A stretch of 64,000 nucleotides of DNA from Oceanisphaera psychrotolerans (GTDB lineage Bacteria; Pseudomonadota; Gammaproteobacteria; Enterobacterales; Aeromonadaceae), in assembly GCF_001870485.1 (NCBI RefSeq), contig NZ_MDKE01000068.1:1-64000 (forward strand), given 5' to 3'. The notes under the pieces are model-generated. The model made no database searches. It was not told the DNA's origin and saw only the letters and a list, made by a program, of their open reading frames with translations. Below are positions 47,180 through 55,900 of the stretch, one piece after another. The translations under genes were made by a program, and so were the position numbers. How positions within the stretch are numbered: the first letter of the stretch is position 1; every line of letters starts with the position of its first letter.

Positions 47180-48019
47180 TTAGCAGGCAAGGTGCCCGGC
47201 ATGAAAGCGCAGATGCTGCTCGATGAAGCTGGCGATGAAGTAATAGCCGTGATCAAAGCCTTCTCGCCGGTTCAGTTCCAGCGGATAACCACTGTGGCTG
47301 GCGGCGTCCTCCAGCGTCTCCGGCTTGAGCTGCTCGGTGAGAAAAGCGTCGGCCTCCCCCTGATCCACCAATGCCGGCACAAAGCGGCTGGCCTGGCGCA
47401 TCAGCAGGCTGGCATCATAATCGGCCCAGACGGTGGTGTCCTTGCCCAGATAGGCGGTAAAGGCCTTCCTGCCCCAGGGGCAATTGACCGGGTTGCCGAT
47501 CGGGCTGAAGGCCGAGACCGAGCGATAGCGTTCCGGATTGCGAAGGGCCAGCACCAGAGCGCCGTGACCACCCATGGAATGACCGGCAATGGCACGCCGG
47601 TCGTTGACCGGGAACATGGACTCGACAAGCGCCGGCAGTTCGTTCAGCACATAGTCGTACATCTGGTAGTGACGGTTCCATGGCGGCTGGGTGGCATTGA
47701 CATAGAAGCCCGCACCCAGGCCCAGATCGTAGCCGTCATCGTCGGCCACCTCATCGCCGCGAGGGCTGGTATCCGGCGCGATAATGGCCATGCCCAGCTC
47801 GGCGGCCATGCGCTGGGCGCCGGCTTTCTGCATGAAATTTTCATCGGTGCAGGTCAACCCGGACAGCCAGTACAGCGCCGGCACCTTGTCACCCTTTGAA
47901 ACCTGGGGCGGCAGGTAAATGGCAAAACGCATGGTGCAATTCAGCGTGTTCGAGTTATGACTGTACTGCTTGTGCCAGCCACCGAAGCTTTTGTTACAGC
48001 TCAGGTTTTCAATGCTCAT
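47180..48019 (-). CDS. fghA: S-formylglutathione hydrolase
   Basis: The 279-residue esterase D-family protein hydrolyses S-formylglutathione in glutathione-dependent formaldehyde detoxification. The family start SFGGWHKQYSHNSNTLNCTM, the segment LYWLSGLTCTDENFMQKAGA, the nucleophile motif GHSMGGHGAL and DHGYYFIASFIEQHL with the catalytic His are all present. The usual partner adhC is not in the window. A divergent LysR gene lies 160 bases away and is its likely regulator. Confidence 0.93.
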   Translation of the reverse strand: MSIENLSCNKSFGGWHKQYSHNSNTLNCTMRFAIYLPPQVSKGDKVPALYWLSGLTCTDENFMQKAGAQRMAAELGMAIIAPDTSPRGDEVADDDGYDLGLGAGFYVNATQPPWNRHYQMYDYVLNELPALVESMFPVNDRRAIAGHSMGGHGALVLALRNPERYRSVSAFSPIGNPVNCPWGRKAFTAYLGKDTTVWADYDASLLMRQASRFVPALVDQGEADAFLTEQLKPETLEDAASHSGYPLELNRREGFDHGYYFIASFIEQHLRFHAGHLAC

Positions 48020-48179
48020 CCGTGTCTCTCAGAAGGCGGGGCGCCGTGGTGTCGATGGCGATATTATATTCTCATACCATCTGGAGATAATGGTCGGATA
48101 TTTAAAATTACTTTTACCATAAAGTAACAATATAATCGGTGTCATCGATGTATTTGGCGCCAGGCGCAAGGGTGTAGGC

Positions 48180-49049
48180 ATGTTTATCTGGGAAGGGGTG
48201 AGTGAGTTTGTGGCGGTGGCCGAGGTGGAAAGCTTTACCGTGGCAGCCAAAAGACTGGGCATATCTACCGCCCAGGTCAGCCGTCAGGTCAGCGCCCTGG
48301 AAGCCAGGCTGTCGACCAAGTTGTTTTATCGTACTACCCGCAAGGTGTCGGTGACCGAAGCCGGCCAGATTTACTACCAGCATTGCCGGCAGGTGCTCGA
48401 CGGACTGGAAGAGGCCGAGCGCACCATCACCAACCTGCAGCTGGCACCCAGGGGAAAGCTGCGGCTGACGGCACCGGTGACCTATGGCGAAAAGACCATC
48501 GCTCCACTGGTCAACGACTTCGTGCTGCGCTATCCGGAGCTGGAGGTGCAGATGAAACTGACCAACCAGAAGCTGGATCTGGTGGCCGAGGGTTACGATC
48601 TGGCGGTGCGGCTGGGCAAGCTGGAAGACTCCAGCATGATGGCCAGGAGGCTGTCTTCCCGCACCCCGTATGTGTGCGCCTCGCCGCAATACCTTGCTAT
48701 CTATGGGGTGCCCCACACCTTGTCGGAACTGGATCAGCATAATTGCCTGCAGGGCAATTTGGATTACTGGCGTTTTCAGGAGCAGGGCAAGCCGCGTAAT
48801 GTCCGGGTAAAAGGCAATATCCGCTGCGACAGCGGCTGGGCACTGCTGGATGCGGCCCTCAAGGGCATCGGTATCGTGCAGTTGCCGGATTATTATGTGC
48901 AGCCGGCGCTGGCCTCGGGCGAGCTGATCTCCCTGCTGGAACATTATCAGGAGCCGGACGACGGCATCTGGGCCATTTATCCGCACAACCGCCATCTGTC
49001 GCCCAAGGTACGGATGCTGCTGGACTATCTGAGCGAGGCGCTGAGCTGA
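48180..49049 (+). CDS. LysR-family transcriptional regulator, divergent from fghA
   Basis: The 289-residue protein has an N-terminal winged helix (VAEVESFTVAAKRLGISTAQ, then VSRQVSALEARLSTKLFYRT) and a LysR substrate domain (GKLRLTAPVTYGEKTIAPLV), of the CrgA/AaeR subfamily type. Next to fghA in many gammaproteobacteria a LysR gene of this type controls the formaldehyde genes, so that target is likely. The intergenic region 48020-48179 is AT-rich. Confidence 0.88.
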   Translation: MFIWEGVSEFVAVAEVESFTVAAKRLGISTAQVSRQVSALEARLSTKLFYRTTRKVSVTEAGQIYYQHCRQVLDGLEEAERTITNLQLAPRGKLRLTAPVTYGEKTIAPLVNDFVLRYPELEVQMKLTNQKLDLVAEGYDLAVRLGKLEDSSMMARRLSSRTPYVCASPQYLAIYGVPHTLSELDQHNCLQGNLDYWRFQEQGKPRNVRVKGNIRCDSGWALLDAALKGIGIVQLPDYYVQPALASGELISLLEHYQEPDDGIWAIYPHNRHLSPKVRMLLDYLSEALS

Positions 49050-49257
49050 CAACTCTCCGCCCGCCGGCAGATAATCTATATAAAAAAACGGTCTTTTGTT
49101 GTAATAATCGCCCGCCTTGCCGCGACTTAGTGAGTAACCGTCAGACATCGTAGTTAGGCATTGTTGCCATGACGGAAGGGCATTTGCCCTGCTGAACCGG
49201 ACCTTGCAGGCAACGATAATGCCACAAGGCTGCTCACTTAGATTAGAGGAACGCATC

Positions 49258-49449
49258 ATGAAAGCCATTACTTCACTTATGCTGGCGGCGGTGTTTACCG
49301 TCGCGATGTTACCGGCCCAGGCAGCGACGGTGTCGGCTAACACGGGCATCATTACCCAGACCTTGTCGATGGGTGATGGGGTAGATCATCGACATTGTAT
49401 GCTGATGAAAAAACGCGGTAAAAAACTGCCTGGTTATTGCGGAAATTAA
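49258..49449 (+). CDS. Small secreted cationic peptide of unknown function
   Basis: The 63-residue precursor has a clear signal peptide (SLMLAAVFTVAMLPAQAA) and a mature part of about 41 residues. The mature end is basic with two cysteines: DHRHCMLMKKRGKKLPGYCG. A disulfide loop of 15 residues is possible. No family is recognised. GAGGAACG lies before the ATG and a strong terminator follows, so the gene is probably expressed. It could be a periplasmic small protein or a bacteriocin-like peptide; nothing distinguishes these. Confidence 0.65.
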   Translation: MKAITSLMLAAVFTVAMLPAQAATVSANTGIITQTLSMGDGVDHRHCMLMKKRGKKLPGYCGN

Positions 49450-49474
49450 GGCAGAACAGACAGGCGGTGTGAGT

Positions 49475-49509
49475 CGGGCTGGGGTGCGAAAGCATCCCGG
49501 CCCGTTTTT
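49475..49509 (+). terminator. Intrinsic terminator of the small secreted peptide gene
   Basis: A GGGC-T-GGG-G-TGC arm pairs with GCA-T-CCC-G-GCCC around a GAAA tetraloop, followed by five Ts. Confidence 0.88.
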
Positions 49510-49577
49510 GTATTTACTCCCCGGTGCACCCGTACTTGCAACAAACCCGATGCCCGGTAAGCGAACAGATGAGCTCC

Positions 49578-50543
49578 TTAGTCTTCCGTCACCGGCCTGG
49601 CCGGACGCGGTAAAACAGAGGGCAACCGCGCCAGTATCGCGATCACCACGATCGAGAAGATCAACCGGGCCCAGAGAATGCCCGATAGATCAGCCCCCAG
49701 CAGCAGGATCAACAGGGTATCTTCGATGATGCTGTGGCACAGGCCGAGGAAGCTCAGGGTCAGGAAGATGTCCCGGCGGCTGAGCCGGCCCGAATTTGCC
49801 TCTCTGATCAACAGGCCGGCGCCGTAGCTCAGGCCCAGGGTCACGCCGATGATGGTGATATTGGCGGCTTCTCGCCCTATACCCAGCAGCCGGAGTACCG
49901 GAAACAGCAGGGCATGGATGGCGTTTTCGATGCCCAGCAGGCGCAGCAGCCGTAACAGGCCGAGCAGCGCCAGTATGACGGGAAAAATGCCCAGCAGGGT
50001 GATCAGCTGATCTCCTGTCCAGGCCAGCAGGCCGGCGTCGGGCGTATCCTGTGGCTGCCAGAGCACCTGGCCTGGAGTCTGCAACCAGCCGGTCAGTGAA
50101 TAAATACCGTTCAGTATCATGCCCAGCGTCAGGGCGCCTCCGATCCGGATAGCCAGGGTTGCCCGCCACGAGACACCGGCGCGTTTGGCGACGGCTCCTT
50201 CCACCGGCAGAGAATGTGCCAGCAGCATCAGAGTACCCAATATGGTGAGTTGAGCCGCGGTCAGAGGCTCCTGACCTGCCACCTCGAAGAACACCAGCAT
50301 GGCCGTGTAAATATTGGTCAGCAGCACGGTGGCCCAGACCAGCCCCAGGCTGTCGGGCAGCCCCATCAGCTGCATCAGGGGGGACAGCAACCAGGCCAGC
50401 CACTGGGTGCCGCCCAGCATATCCAGGGTTTTTACCAGCAGCAGGGCCGGCAGCATGACCTTGAGCAGGGTCAGATAGACACCGGTGGTGTCTTTCAAGA
50501 GAGTGGTCAGTTCGCCGGTGAGTCGTTTGAGCAGAGGCATCAT
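49578..50543 (-). CDS. Nucleoside-recognition (Gate) domain membrane protein
   Basis: The 321-residue protein has about 8 hydrophobic segments and two Gate-like repeats: VYLTLLKVMLPALLLVKTLD near the start and ITIIGVTLGLSYGAGLLIRE later. This is the pattern of SpmA/YjiH-type nucleoside-recognition proteins, whose transport role is not settled. The ATG at 50543 (or the next, 50540) is preceded by CAGGAAAAC; the long upstream frame extension is antisense to the Lrp gene. A divergent Lrp regulator suggests amino-acid-linked control. Confidence 0.78.
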   Translation of the reverse strand: MMPLLKRLTGELTTLLKDTTGVYLTLLKVMLPALLLVKTLDMLGGTQWLAWLLSPLMQLMGLPDSLGLVWATVLLTNIYTAMLVFFEVAGQEPLTAAQLTILGTLMLLAHSLPVEGAVAKRAGVSWRATLAIRIGGALTLGMILNGIYSLTGWLQTPGQVLWQPQDTPDAGLLAWTGDQLITLLGIFPVILALLGLLRLLRLLGIENAIHALLFPVLRLLGIGREAANITIIGVTLGLSYGAGLLIREANSGRLSRRDIFLTLSFLGLCHSIIEDTLLILLLGADLSGILWARLIFSIVVIAILARLPSVLPRPARPVTED

Positions 50544-50699
50544 GTTTTCCTGATTACGGGGGAGTACTTGCCCGCCTGGTATGGGTGTATGGCGGTTATT
50601 CTGGGCGAAAATGAGAAAATAATTTCTCTTTAATGTGAATATACTTTTTCTATAATTTGTTTTTTTAACCTCAAAAGAAATTAAATTAACAGGATGACC
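50544..50699. promoter_or_regulatory. Divergent promoter region of the Gate-domain and Lrp genes
   Basis: The 156-base gap is strongly AT-rich. A perfect TATAAT (50651-50656) lies 43 bases before the Lrp start. The AT-rich composition is typical of Lrp-bound regions, so autoregulation is likely. Confidence 0.45.
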
Positions 50700-51161
50700 A
50701 TGAATCTGGATCGCATCGACAGTGCCATTCTCGATCGGCTGCAGCATGACTGCAGCCTCACCAATCTGCAACTGGCGGAGAAAGTAGGCTTGTCCCCGCC
50801 GGCTTGCCTGAAGCGGGTGAAACGGCTGACCGAGGCGGGCTATATCGGCAAGCGGGTGGCCCTGCAGGTGCCGGAGAAGTTTGGTCCCTGCCTGCATATG
50901 GTGGTGGAAGTGGTGATGGAGCGAGATCACAAGGCGCTGTATCAGCGCTTTCTTAACAGTGCATTGGCGGCACCGGAAGTGAAGCAATGTTACCGGGTCA
51001 CCGGCGAAGTGGATTTTGTGCTTATCGTCATTGTGCCGGATATGCCGTCCTACAGGGCGTTCTGCGATCGGGTGCTGTACGCCGATGACAACATGAAAAA
51101 ATTCCGCACCCTGCTTTCCATGAGGCGGGACAAGTTCGATACGGCCATCACCATAGGCTGA
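50700..51161 (+). CDS. Lrp/AsnC-family transcriptional regulator
   Basis: The 153-residue protein has an N-terminal helix-turn-helix (LDRIDSAILDRLQHDCSLTN, then LQLAEKVGLSPPACLKRVKR) and a C-terminal RAM ligand-binding domain (GPCLHMVVEVVMERD, CYRVTGEVDFVLIVIVPDMP). Such proteins sense amino acids. The ATG at 50700 is chosen because AGGA (50691-50694) is 5 bases before it; an ATG at 50694 overlaps that ribosome site. Confidence 0.9.
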   Translation: MNLDRIDSAILDRLQHDCSLTNLQLAEKVGLSPPACLKRVKRLTEAGYIGKRVALQVPEKFGPCLHMVVEVVMERDHKALYQRFLNSALAAPEVKQCYRVTGEVDFVLIVIVPDMPSYRAFCDRVLYADDNMKKFRTLLSMRRDKFDTAITIG

Positions 51162-51317
51162 CCCGGTGTCGACTAAACTTCAGTAAGCGCGCTCCGGGCC
51201 GTGGACGTTCAGCGGGTCTTGGCACTTCTGTTTGGCACTACCTGTGAGGCGCATCACGACCGGGGGCTCGTCAATGTAACCGCGGGCCGGTAATGACCAG
51301 AGATGGCAGAGGGGCAG

Positions 51318-52457
51318 ATGCTGAAGAAAATCCTGTGGGCCGGCATCGGCATCATCATGGTTCTGCCGGTTGTTGCCGGCCTGGTATTGATCAAGCTGAC
51401 CCAGTTCGACGCCATGGCTACCGCCGGCGAACAGCAGCAGCTGCCACCGGAGCCGGTCAACGCGATCGCGGTGCGCGAGCAGCGCTGGCAGCCGAGTGTG
51501 AAGGCGGTGGGCTCGGTGGTGGCGGTGCAGGGAGCCCTGTTGCGTCTCGAGGCCGAAGGCATAGTGCGTGATATTTCCTTCGAGGCGGGTGCCAGGGTCG
51601 AGCCCGGAGAGGTGCTGCTGCGGCTCGACGACGAACTGGAACAATCCCAGCTGCGTGAGGCTCAGTCCGTCGCCGCCCTGGCGCAGCTTTCCTTCCGGCG
51701 GGCGCAACAGCTGCTAAAAAGCCAGAGTATCTCCCAGAGTGAACGGGATCAGGTGGCCGCCAATCTGAAACAGGCCAACGCCCGGGTCGATTCTTTTCGA
51801 GCCCTGATCAACAGGAAAACCCTACGCGCCCCCTTTGCCGGCCGACTCGGTATCCGCCAGATAAGCCAGGGGCAGTTTCTCGACAAGGGCAGTGCCGTGG
51901 TGTCGCTGCAGTCGCTCGATCCGGTGTATGTAGAGTTTTCCCTGCCTCAGCAGCGGCTGGCCGAACTGAGCGCCGGGCTGGCGGTGACGATCACCACCGA
52001 CACCTATCCCGGGCAGACGTTTACGGGCAGGGTCTCCGCCTTCAACCCCGAGATAGATACGGTGACCCGCAGCGCGCGCGTTCAGGCGACCCTGGCCAAC
52101 CCGGATGGCCGCTTGCGTCCCGGCATGTTTGTGGCGGTGGAGATGCAGCTGGCGCGTATGGAGTCCGTCTTGCTGGTGCCACTGACGGCGGTGGTGCACG
52201 GCCCCGATGGCGATGCGGTCTTCGTGCTGGAAGAGGGAGATAAAGAGGCCGATGGCGATGCGTCACTGGTGATTCAGTTGCGCCCGGTGCACCTCGGCGC
52301 CCGGCGTGGCGACTTCGTGGTGGTGACCGACGGGGTGGCGGTGGGCGAGCAACTGGTGTCGACCGGGGTGTTCAAGTTGTTTCCGGGCATGAAGGTGGTG
52401 ATAGACAATCGTCTGGCACCGGCATTCAAACTCGACCCTCAACCCGGAAACAGCTGA
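51318..52457 (+). CDS. RND efflux periplasmic adaptor (membrane fusion protein)
   Basis: A 379-residue HlyD/AcrA-type protein that links an RND pump to an outer-membrane channel. A signal anchor (LKKILWAGIGIIMVLPVVAG) is followed by a lipoyl hybrid motif (RLEAEGIVRDISFEAGARVE), a coiled hairpin (SQLREAQSVAALAQLSFRRA), the second lipoyl half (LRAPFAGRLGIRQISQGQFL) and beta-barrel segments. The ATG at 51318 gives a typical start; 51303 is an alternative. The RND pump gene starts 1 base after its stop. Confidence 0.9.
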   Translation: MLKKILWAGIGIIMVLPVVAGLVLIKLTQFDAMATAGEQQQLPPEPVNAIAVREQRWQPSVKAVGSVVAVQGALLRLEAEGIVRDISFEAGARVEPGEVLLRLDDELEQSQLREAQSVAALAQLSFRRAQQLLKSQSISQSERDQVAANLKQANARVDSFRALINRKTLRAPFAGRLGIRQISQGQFLDKGSAVVSLQSLDPVYVEFSLPQQRLAELSAGLAVTITTDTYPGQTFTGRVSAFNPEIDTVTRSARVQATLANPDGRLRPGMFVAVEMQLARMESVLLVPLTAVVHGPDGDAVFVLEEGDKEADGDASLVIQLRPVHLGARRGDFVVVTDGVAVGEQLVSTGVFKLFPGMKVVIDNRLAPAFKLDPQPGNS

Positions 52458-52458
52458 T

Positions 52459-55400
52459 ATGGGGGCCTTCACCGACATCTTCGTCCGTCGCCCGGTGCTG
52501 GCGCTGGTGGTCAGCATCGTGATCGTCATCGCCGGTCTGCAGGCCTGGTGGTCGCTCAGCGTGCGCCAGTACCCCCAGAGCGAGAACGCCTCCGTTATCG
52601 TGGCCACCCCCTATATCGGCGCCAGTGCCGAGGTGGTACGCGGCTTTGTCACCACCGCCATAGAAGGCGCCATCGCCTCTGCCGACGGCATCGATTATGT
52701 GGAGTCCAAGAGTCTGCTCGGCCTGTCGCTGGTGACGGCACGGCTCAAACTCAACTACGAGCCGACCCGGGCGCTGGCGGACATTACCGCCAAGGTCAAT
52801 CAGGTGCGTAACGCGCTGCCGGCAGAGGCGGAGGTGCCGGCGATCAGCGTGCAGTCGGCGGACTCGGAATTTGCCGCCGCCTACCTGAGTTTCTCCTCCG
52901 AGCGCCTGTCCCAGAGCGAGATCACCGATTATCTGGTGCGGGTGGTGCAGCCGCGGCTGGCGGCCCTGGCCGGGGTGCAGCGGGCCGACATCTTCGGGGC
53001 CCGCACCTTTGCCATGCGGGTCTGGCTCAAGCCGGAGCGGATGGCGGCGCTCAACATCAGCCCGGCCCAGGTGAGCGAGGCACTGGCCGCCAACAATTTT
53101 CTGTCGGCGGTGGGCAACACCAAGGGCGGTCAGGTACAGGTCTACCTGACCGCCAACACCGATCTGCATACCGCCGAGCAGTTCCGCCAGCTGGTGGTGT
53201 ACCAGCTGGGCGATACTCTGGTACGGCTGCAGGAGGTGGCCGAGGTGGAGCTGGGTGCCGAAGACTATGACACCGAGGTCAGCTTCAACGGCCAGACGGC
53301 GGTGTTCATGGGCATTTTTCCGCTGCCCAACACCAATGTCATCGAGGTGATTCGGGGGGTGCGCACGGATCTGGACGCCCTGAGCCGGGACTTGCCCCCG
53401 GGGCTTGCGGCGAAACTGGGCTACGATGCCTCCGAATATATCGACAATGCCATCCATGAGGTGGTGGGCACCCTGATTGACACCCTGCTTATCGTTATCG
53501 TCGTTATCTTCCTGTTTCTCGGCTCCTGGCGTTCGGTGCTGGTACCGGTGGTGGCGATTCCGGTGTCGCTGGTCGGCGCCATTTTCCTGATGCAGGTATT
53601 CGGCTTTACCCTCAACCTGTTGACTCTGCTGGCCATCGTGCTGTCGGTGGGGTTGGTGGTGGACGATGCCATCGTGGTGGTGGAAAACGTCGAGCGTCAC
53701 CTGAGGGAGGGGCGCACGCCGGTGGAGGCGGCACTGGTTGGCGCCCGGGAGCTGATCGGCCCGGTGATCGCCATGACCGTCACCCTGGCCGCCGTCTATA
53801 CCCCCATCGGCCTGCAAGGAGGCCTGACCGGCTCGCTGTTTCGCGAGTTTGCCCTTACCCTGGCCGGGGCCGTGACCATTTCCGGCATCGTGGCGCTGAC
53901 CCTGTCGCCCATGATGAGTGCCACCCTGTTGCGCAGCGCCGAGCGGGAAGAGCGCGGCTTTACCGGCTGGGTCAACCACCGCTTCGACCGCTTCCGTCTG
54001 GCCTATGGCCGCTGGCTGGCACGTATCCTCCGGATCCGGCCGGCGGTCTATGCCTTCTGGGCCGTGCTGACCCTGCTGGTGGGGCCCATGTATGTCTTTT
54101 CGCCCAAGGAACTGGCGCCGCTCGAGGATCAGGGGTTCATGTTCGGCATCATCAACAATGCGGCCAATGCCTCGGCGGATCAGAAAATACATTTCGGGCG
54201 GGCGGCGGAACAGGTGTTTCTGAATGCGCCGGAGCGGGAGCTGACTTTCCAGATCCTGCTGTCGCCATCGGATCCGTTCGCGGCGGCCCTGGGCATCGGC
54301 GGTTTCAGCGGTATGGTGGTCAAGCCCTGGGATCAGCGCAGTCGCTCGATTCGGGAGATCGTGCCCGAGATGCAGGCCGGGCTGTCCGCCATTCCCGGCC
54401 TGCAGGTGTTCGCCAGCCAGCCGGCGGCGCTGCCCGGGGGCAGCAATTTCCCGGTGGAATTCATCATCGCCTCCACCGATGAGCCGGCCCAGATGCTGGC
54501 GTATGCCGAGCAGCTGCAACAAAGGGCAATGGCCAGCGGCCTGTTCTATTTTCCGCCGGTGATCGATCTGAAGATTGATCAACCGCAGTCGGAAATTGTG
54601 CTCGACTACCAGAAGGTCGCGGCGCTCGGGCTGACCCACCGACAGGTGGGGGCCGATCTGGGAGCGGCGCTGGGGGGCAACTATGTCAATCGTTTCAACA
54701 TAGAGGGGCGGGCCTACAAGGTGATCCCCCAGCTGGAGCGGGGCGAGCGGCTCAACCCGGATCAGCTGACCGACCTCTATATCCGCGGGCCGGGTGGGCA
54801 ACTGCTCCCGCTCGGGGCCATCGCCAGCCTGCGCGACAGCACGGTGCCGCGCTCCCTCAACCGGTTTCAGCAGCTCAATGCGGTCAAGCTGTCGGGCATG
54901 ACGGCCCGACTGGACGAAGGGCTCAGGGTGCTGGAAGATGCCGCCCGCGAGATGCTGCCGGCGGATTACACCATCAACTACACCGGCGAGTCGCGCCAGC
55001 TGCGTACCGAAGGGGGCAAGTTTCTGCCGGCGCTGGGGCTGGCGATACTGATGATTTTTCTGGTGCTGGCGGTACAGTTCAATTCCTTTCGCGACCCCTT
55101 GGTGATTTTGCTGGGCTCGGTGCCGCTGGCCATGTTCGGGGCGCTGATTTTCACCGTGCTGAAGATGCCCAATCCGGACTTGCCATACTGGACCGACGGC
55201 TGGACCACCACCCTCAATATCTACGCTCAGGTGGGGCTGGTGACGCTGGTAGGACTCATCGCCAAAAACGGCATCCTGATCGTCGAGTTTGCCAACAAGC
55301 TGCAGCAACAGGGGCATGACAAGCTGGCGGCGATTGAAGAGGCGGCCATGACCCGTTTTCGCCCCGTGCTGATGACCTCGGTCGCCACGGTGGCGGGGCA

Positions 55401-55557
55401 TTTTCCGCTGACGCTGGTGGAGGGGCCGGGGGCGGCGGCGCGTAACTCCATCGGCCTGGTGCTGGTGGGCGGCATGGCCATCGGCACCCTGTTCACCCTG
55501 TTCGTGGTGCCCTCGCTCTATATGCTGATCGCCCGGCAGCACGGCCATAAGGCATAA
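52459..55557 (+). CDS. RND-family inner-membrane efflux pump
   Basis: A 1032-residue full-length AcrB/MexF-superfamily transporter. It begins MGAFTDIFVRRPVLALVVSI, has 12 membrane segments and two large periplasmic loops, and carries the proton-relay acidic pair in VGLVVDDAIVVVENVERHLR (about residues 398-417). The second half has LVGLIAKNGILIVEFANKLQ and ends at RQHGHKA. No outer-membrane channel gene is adjacent, so it probably borrows a TolC-type partner. The substrate is unknown; the layout suggests organic drugs rather than metals. Confidence 0.93.
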   Translation: MGAFTDIFVRRPVLALVVSIVIVIAGLQAWWSLSVRQYPQSENASVIVATPYIGASAEVVRGFVTTAIEGAIASADGIDYVESKSLLGLSLVTARLKLNYEPTRALADITAKVNQVRNALPAEAEVPAISVQSADSEFAAAYLSFSSERLSQSEITDYLVRVVQPRLAALAGVQRADIFGARTFAMRVWLKPERMAALNISPAQVSEALAANNFLSAVGNTKGGQVQVYLTANTDLHTAEQFRQLVVYQLGDTLVRLQEVAEVELGAEDYDTEVSFNGQTAVFMGIFPLPNTNVIEVIRGVRTDLDALSRDLPPGLAAKLGYDASEYIDNAIHEVVGTLIDTLLIVIVVIFLFLGSWRSVLVPVVAIPVSLVGAIFLMQVFGFTLNLLTLLAIVLSVGLVVDDAIVVVENVERHLREGRTPVEAALVGARELIGPVIAMTVTLAAVYTPIGLQGGLTGSLFREFALTLAGAVTISGIVALTLSPMMSATLLRSAEREERGFTGWVNHRFDRFRLAYGRWLARILRIRPAVYAFWAVLTLLVGPMYVFSPKELAPLEDQGFMFGIINNAANASADQKIHFGRAAEQVFLNAPERELTFQILLSPSDPFAAALGIGGFSGMVVKPWDQRSRSIREIVPEMQAGLSAIPGLQVFASQPAALPGGSNFPVEFIIASTDEPAQMLAYAEQLQQRAMASGLFYFPPVIDLKIDQPQSEIVLDYQKVAALGLTHRQVGADLGAALGGNYVNRFNIEGRAYKVIPQLERGERLNPDQLTDLYIRGPGGQLLPLGAIASLRDSTVPRSLNRFQQLNAVKLSGMTARLDEGLRVLEDAAREMLPADYTINYTGESRQLRTEGGKFLPALGLAILMIFLVLAVQFNSFRDPLVILLGSVPLAMFGALIFTVLKMPNPDLPYWTDGWTTTLNIYAQVGLVTLVGLIAKNGILIVEFANKLQQQGHDKLAAIEEAAMTRFRPVLMTSVATVAGHFPLTLVEGPGAAARNSIGLVLVGGMAIGTLFTLFVVPSLYMLIARQHGHKA

Positions 55558-55900
55558 GCTGGAAAAATCAGGCATGGGCAGTCGGCGCCGCACTGTCCGA
55601 TCTGTTGTTGTGGAACCTCGAGCCGGATGCCGGCCAGGTACCGGCTGCCCAGACGGTTACAGGACATAAAATCTTTATTTTTTATGTCTTCATTGTTTCT
55701 TGTTTATTACATATGATTCACCTTCAGGTTTATTGGTTTTATTGACCTGAAAAGTGTCATTTTATTAATGTTTTCGTTGTTTTATTGCTGATTCATCTGG
55801 TTTTTGGTCGTTATTGTATTGATGTTGTCTCATTTGGCTATACTTTCCTGATGGTTATCCTGGCGGTGCATCGGGCGGGTTTCTTGATGGAGTAAGATGA
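55558..55900 (+). promoter_or_regulatory. AT-rich leader region of the opp operon
   Basis: The 343-base gap has no gene. It becomes strongly AT-rich from about 55670. TCAGGT (55724-55729) and ACCTGA (55745-55750) form a 6-bp inverted repeat with 15 bases between. A long leader is common for oppA, where Lrp and small RNAs act, but no specific site could be assigned. Confidence 0.4.

Noticed and set aside
52426-55593. A 1055-codon open frame on the minus strand
   Set aside because: It is entirely antisense to the complete RND pump gene, is rich in His, Gln, Gly and Arg as GC-rich shadows are, and has no family motif or ribosome site.
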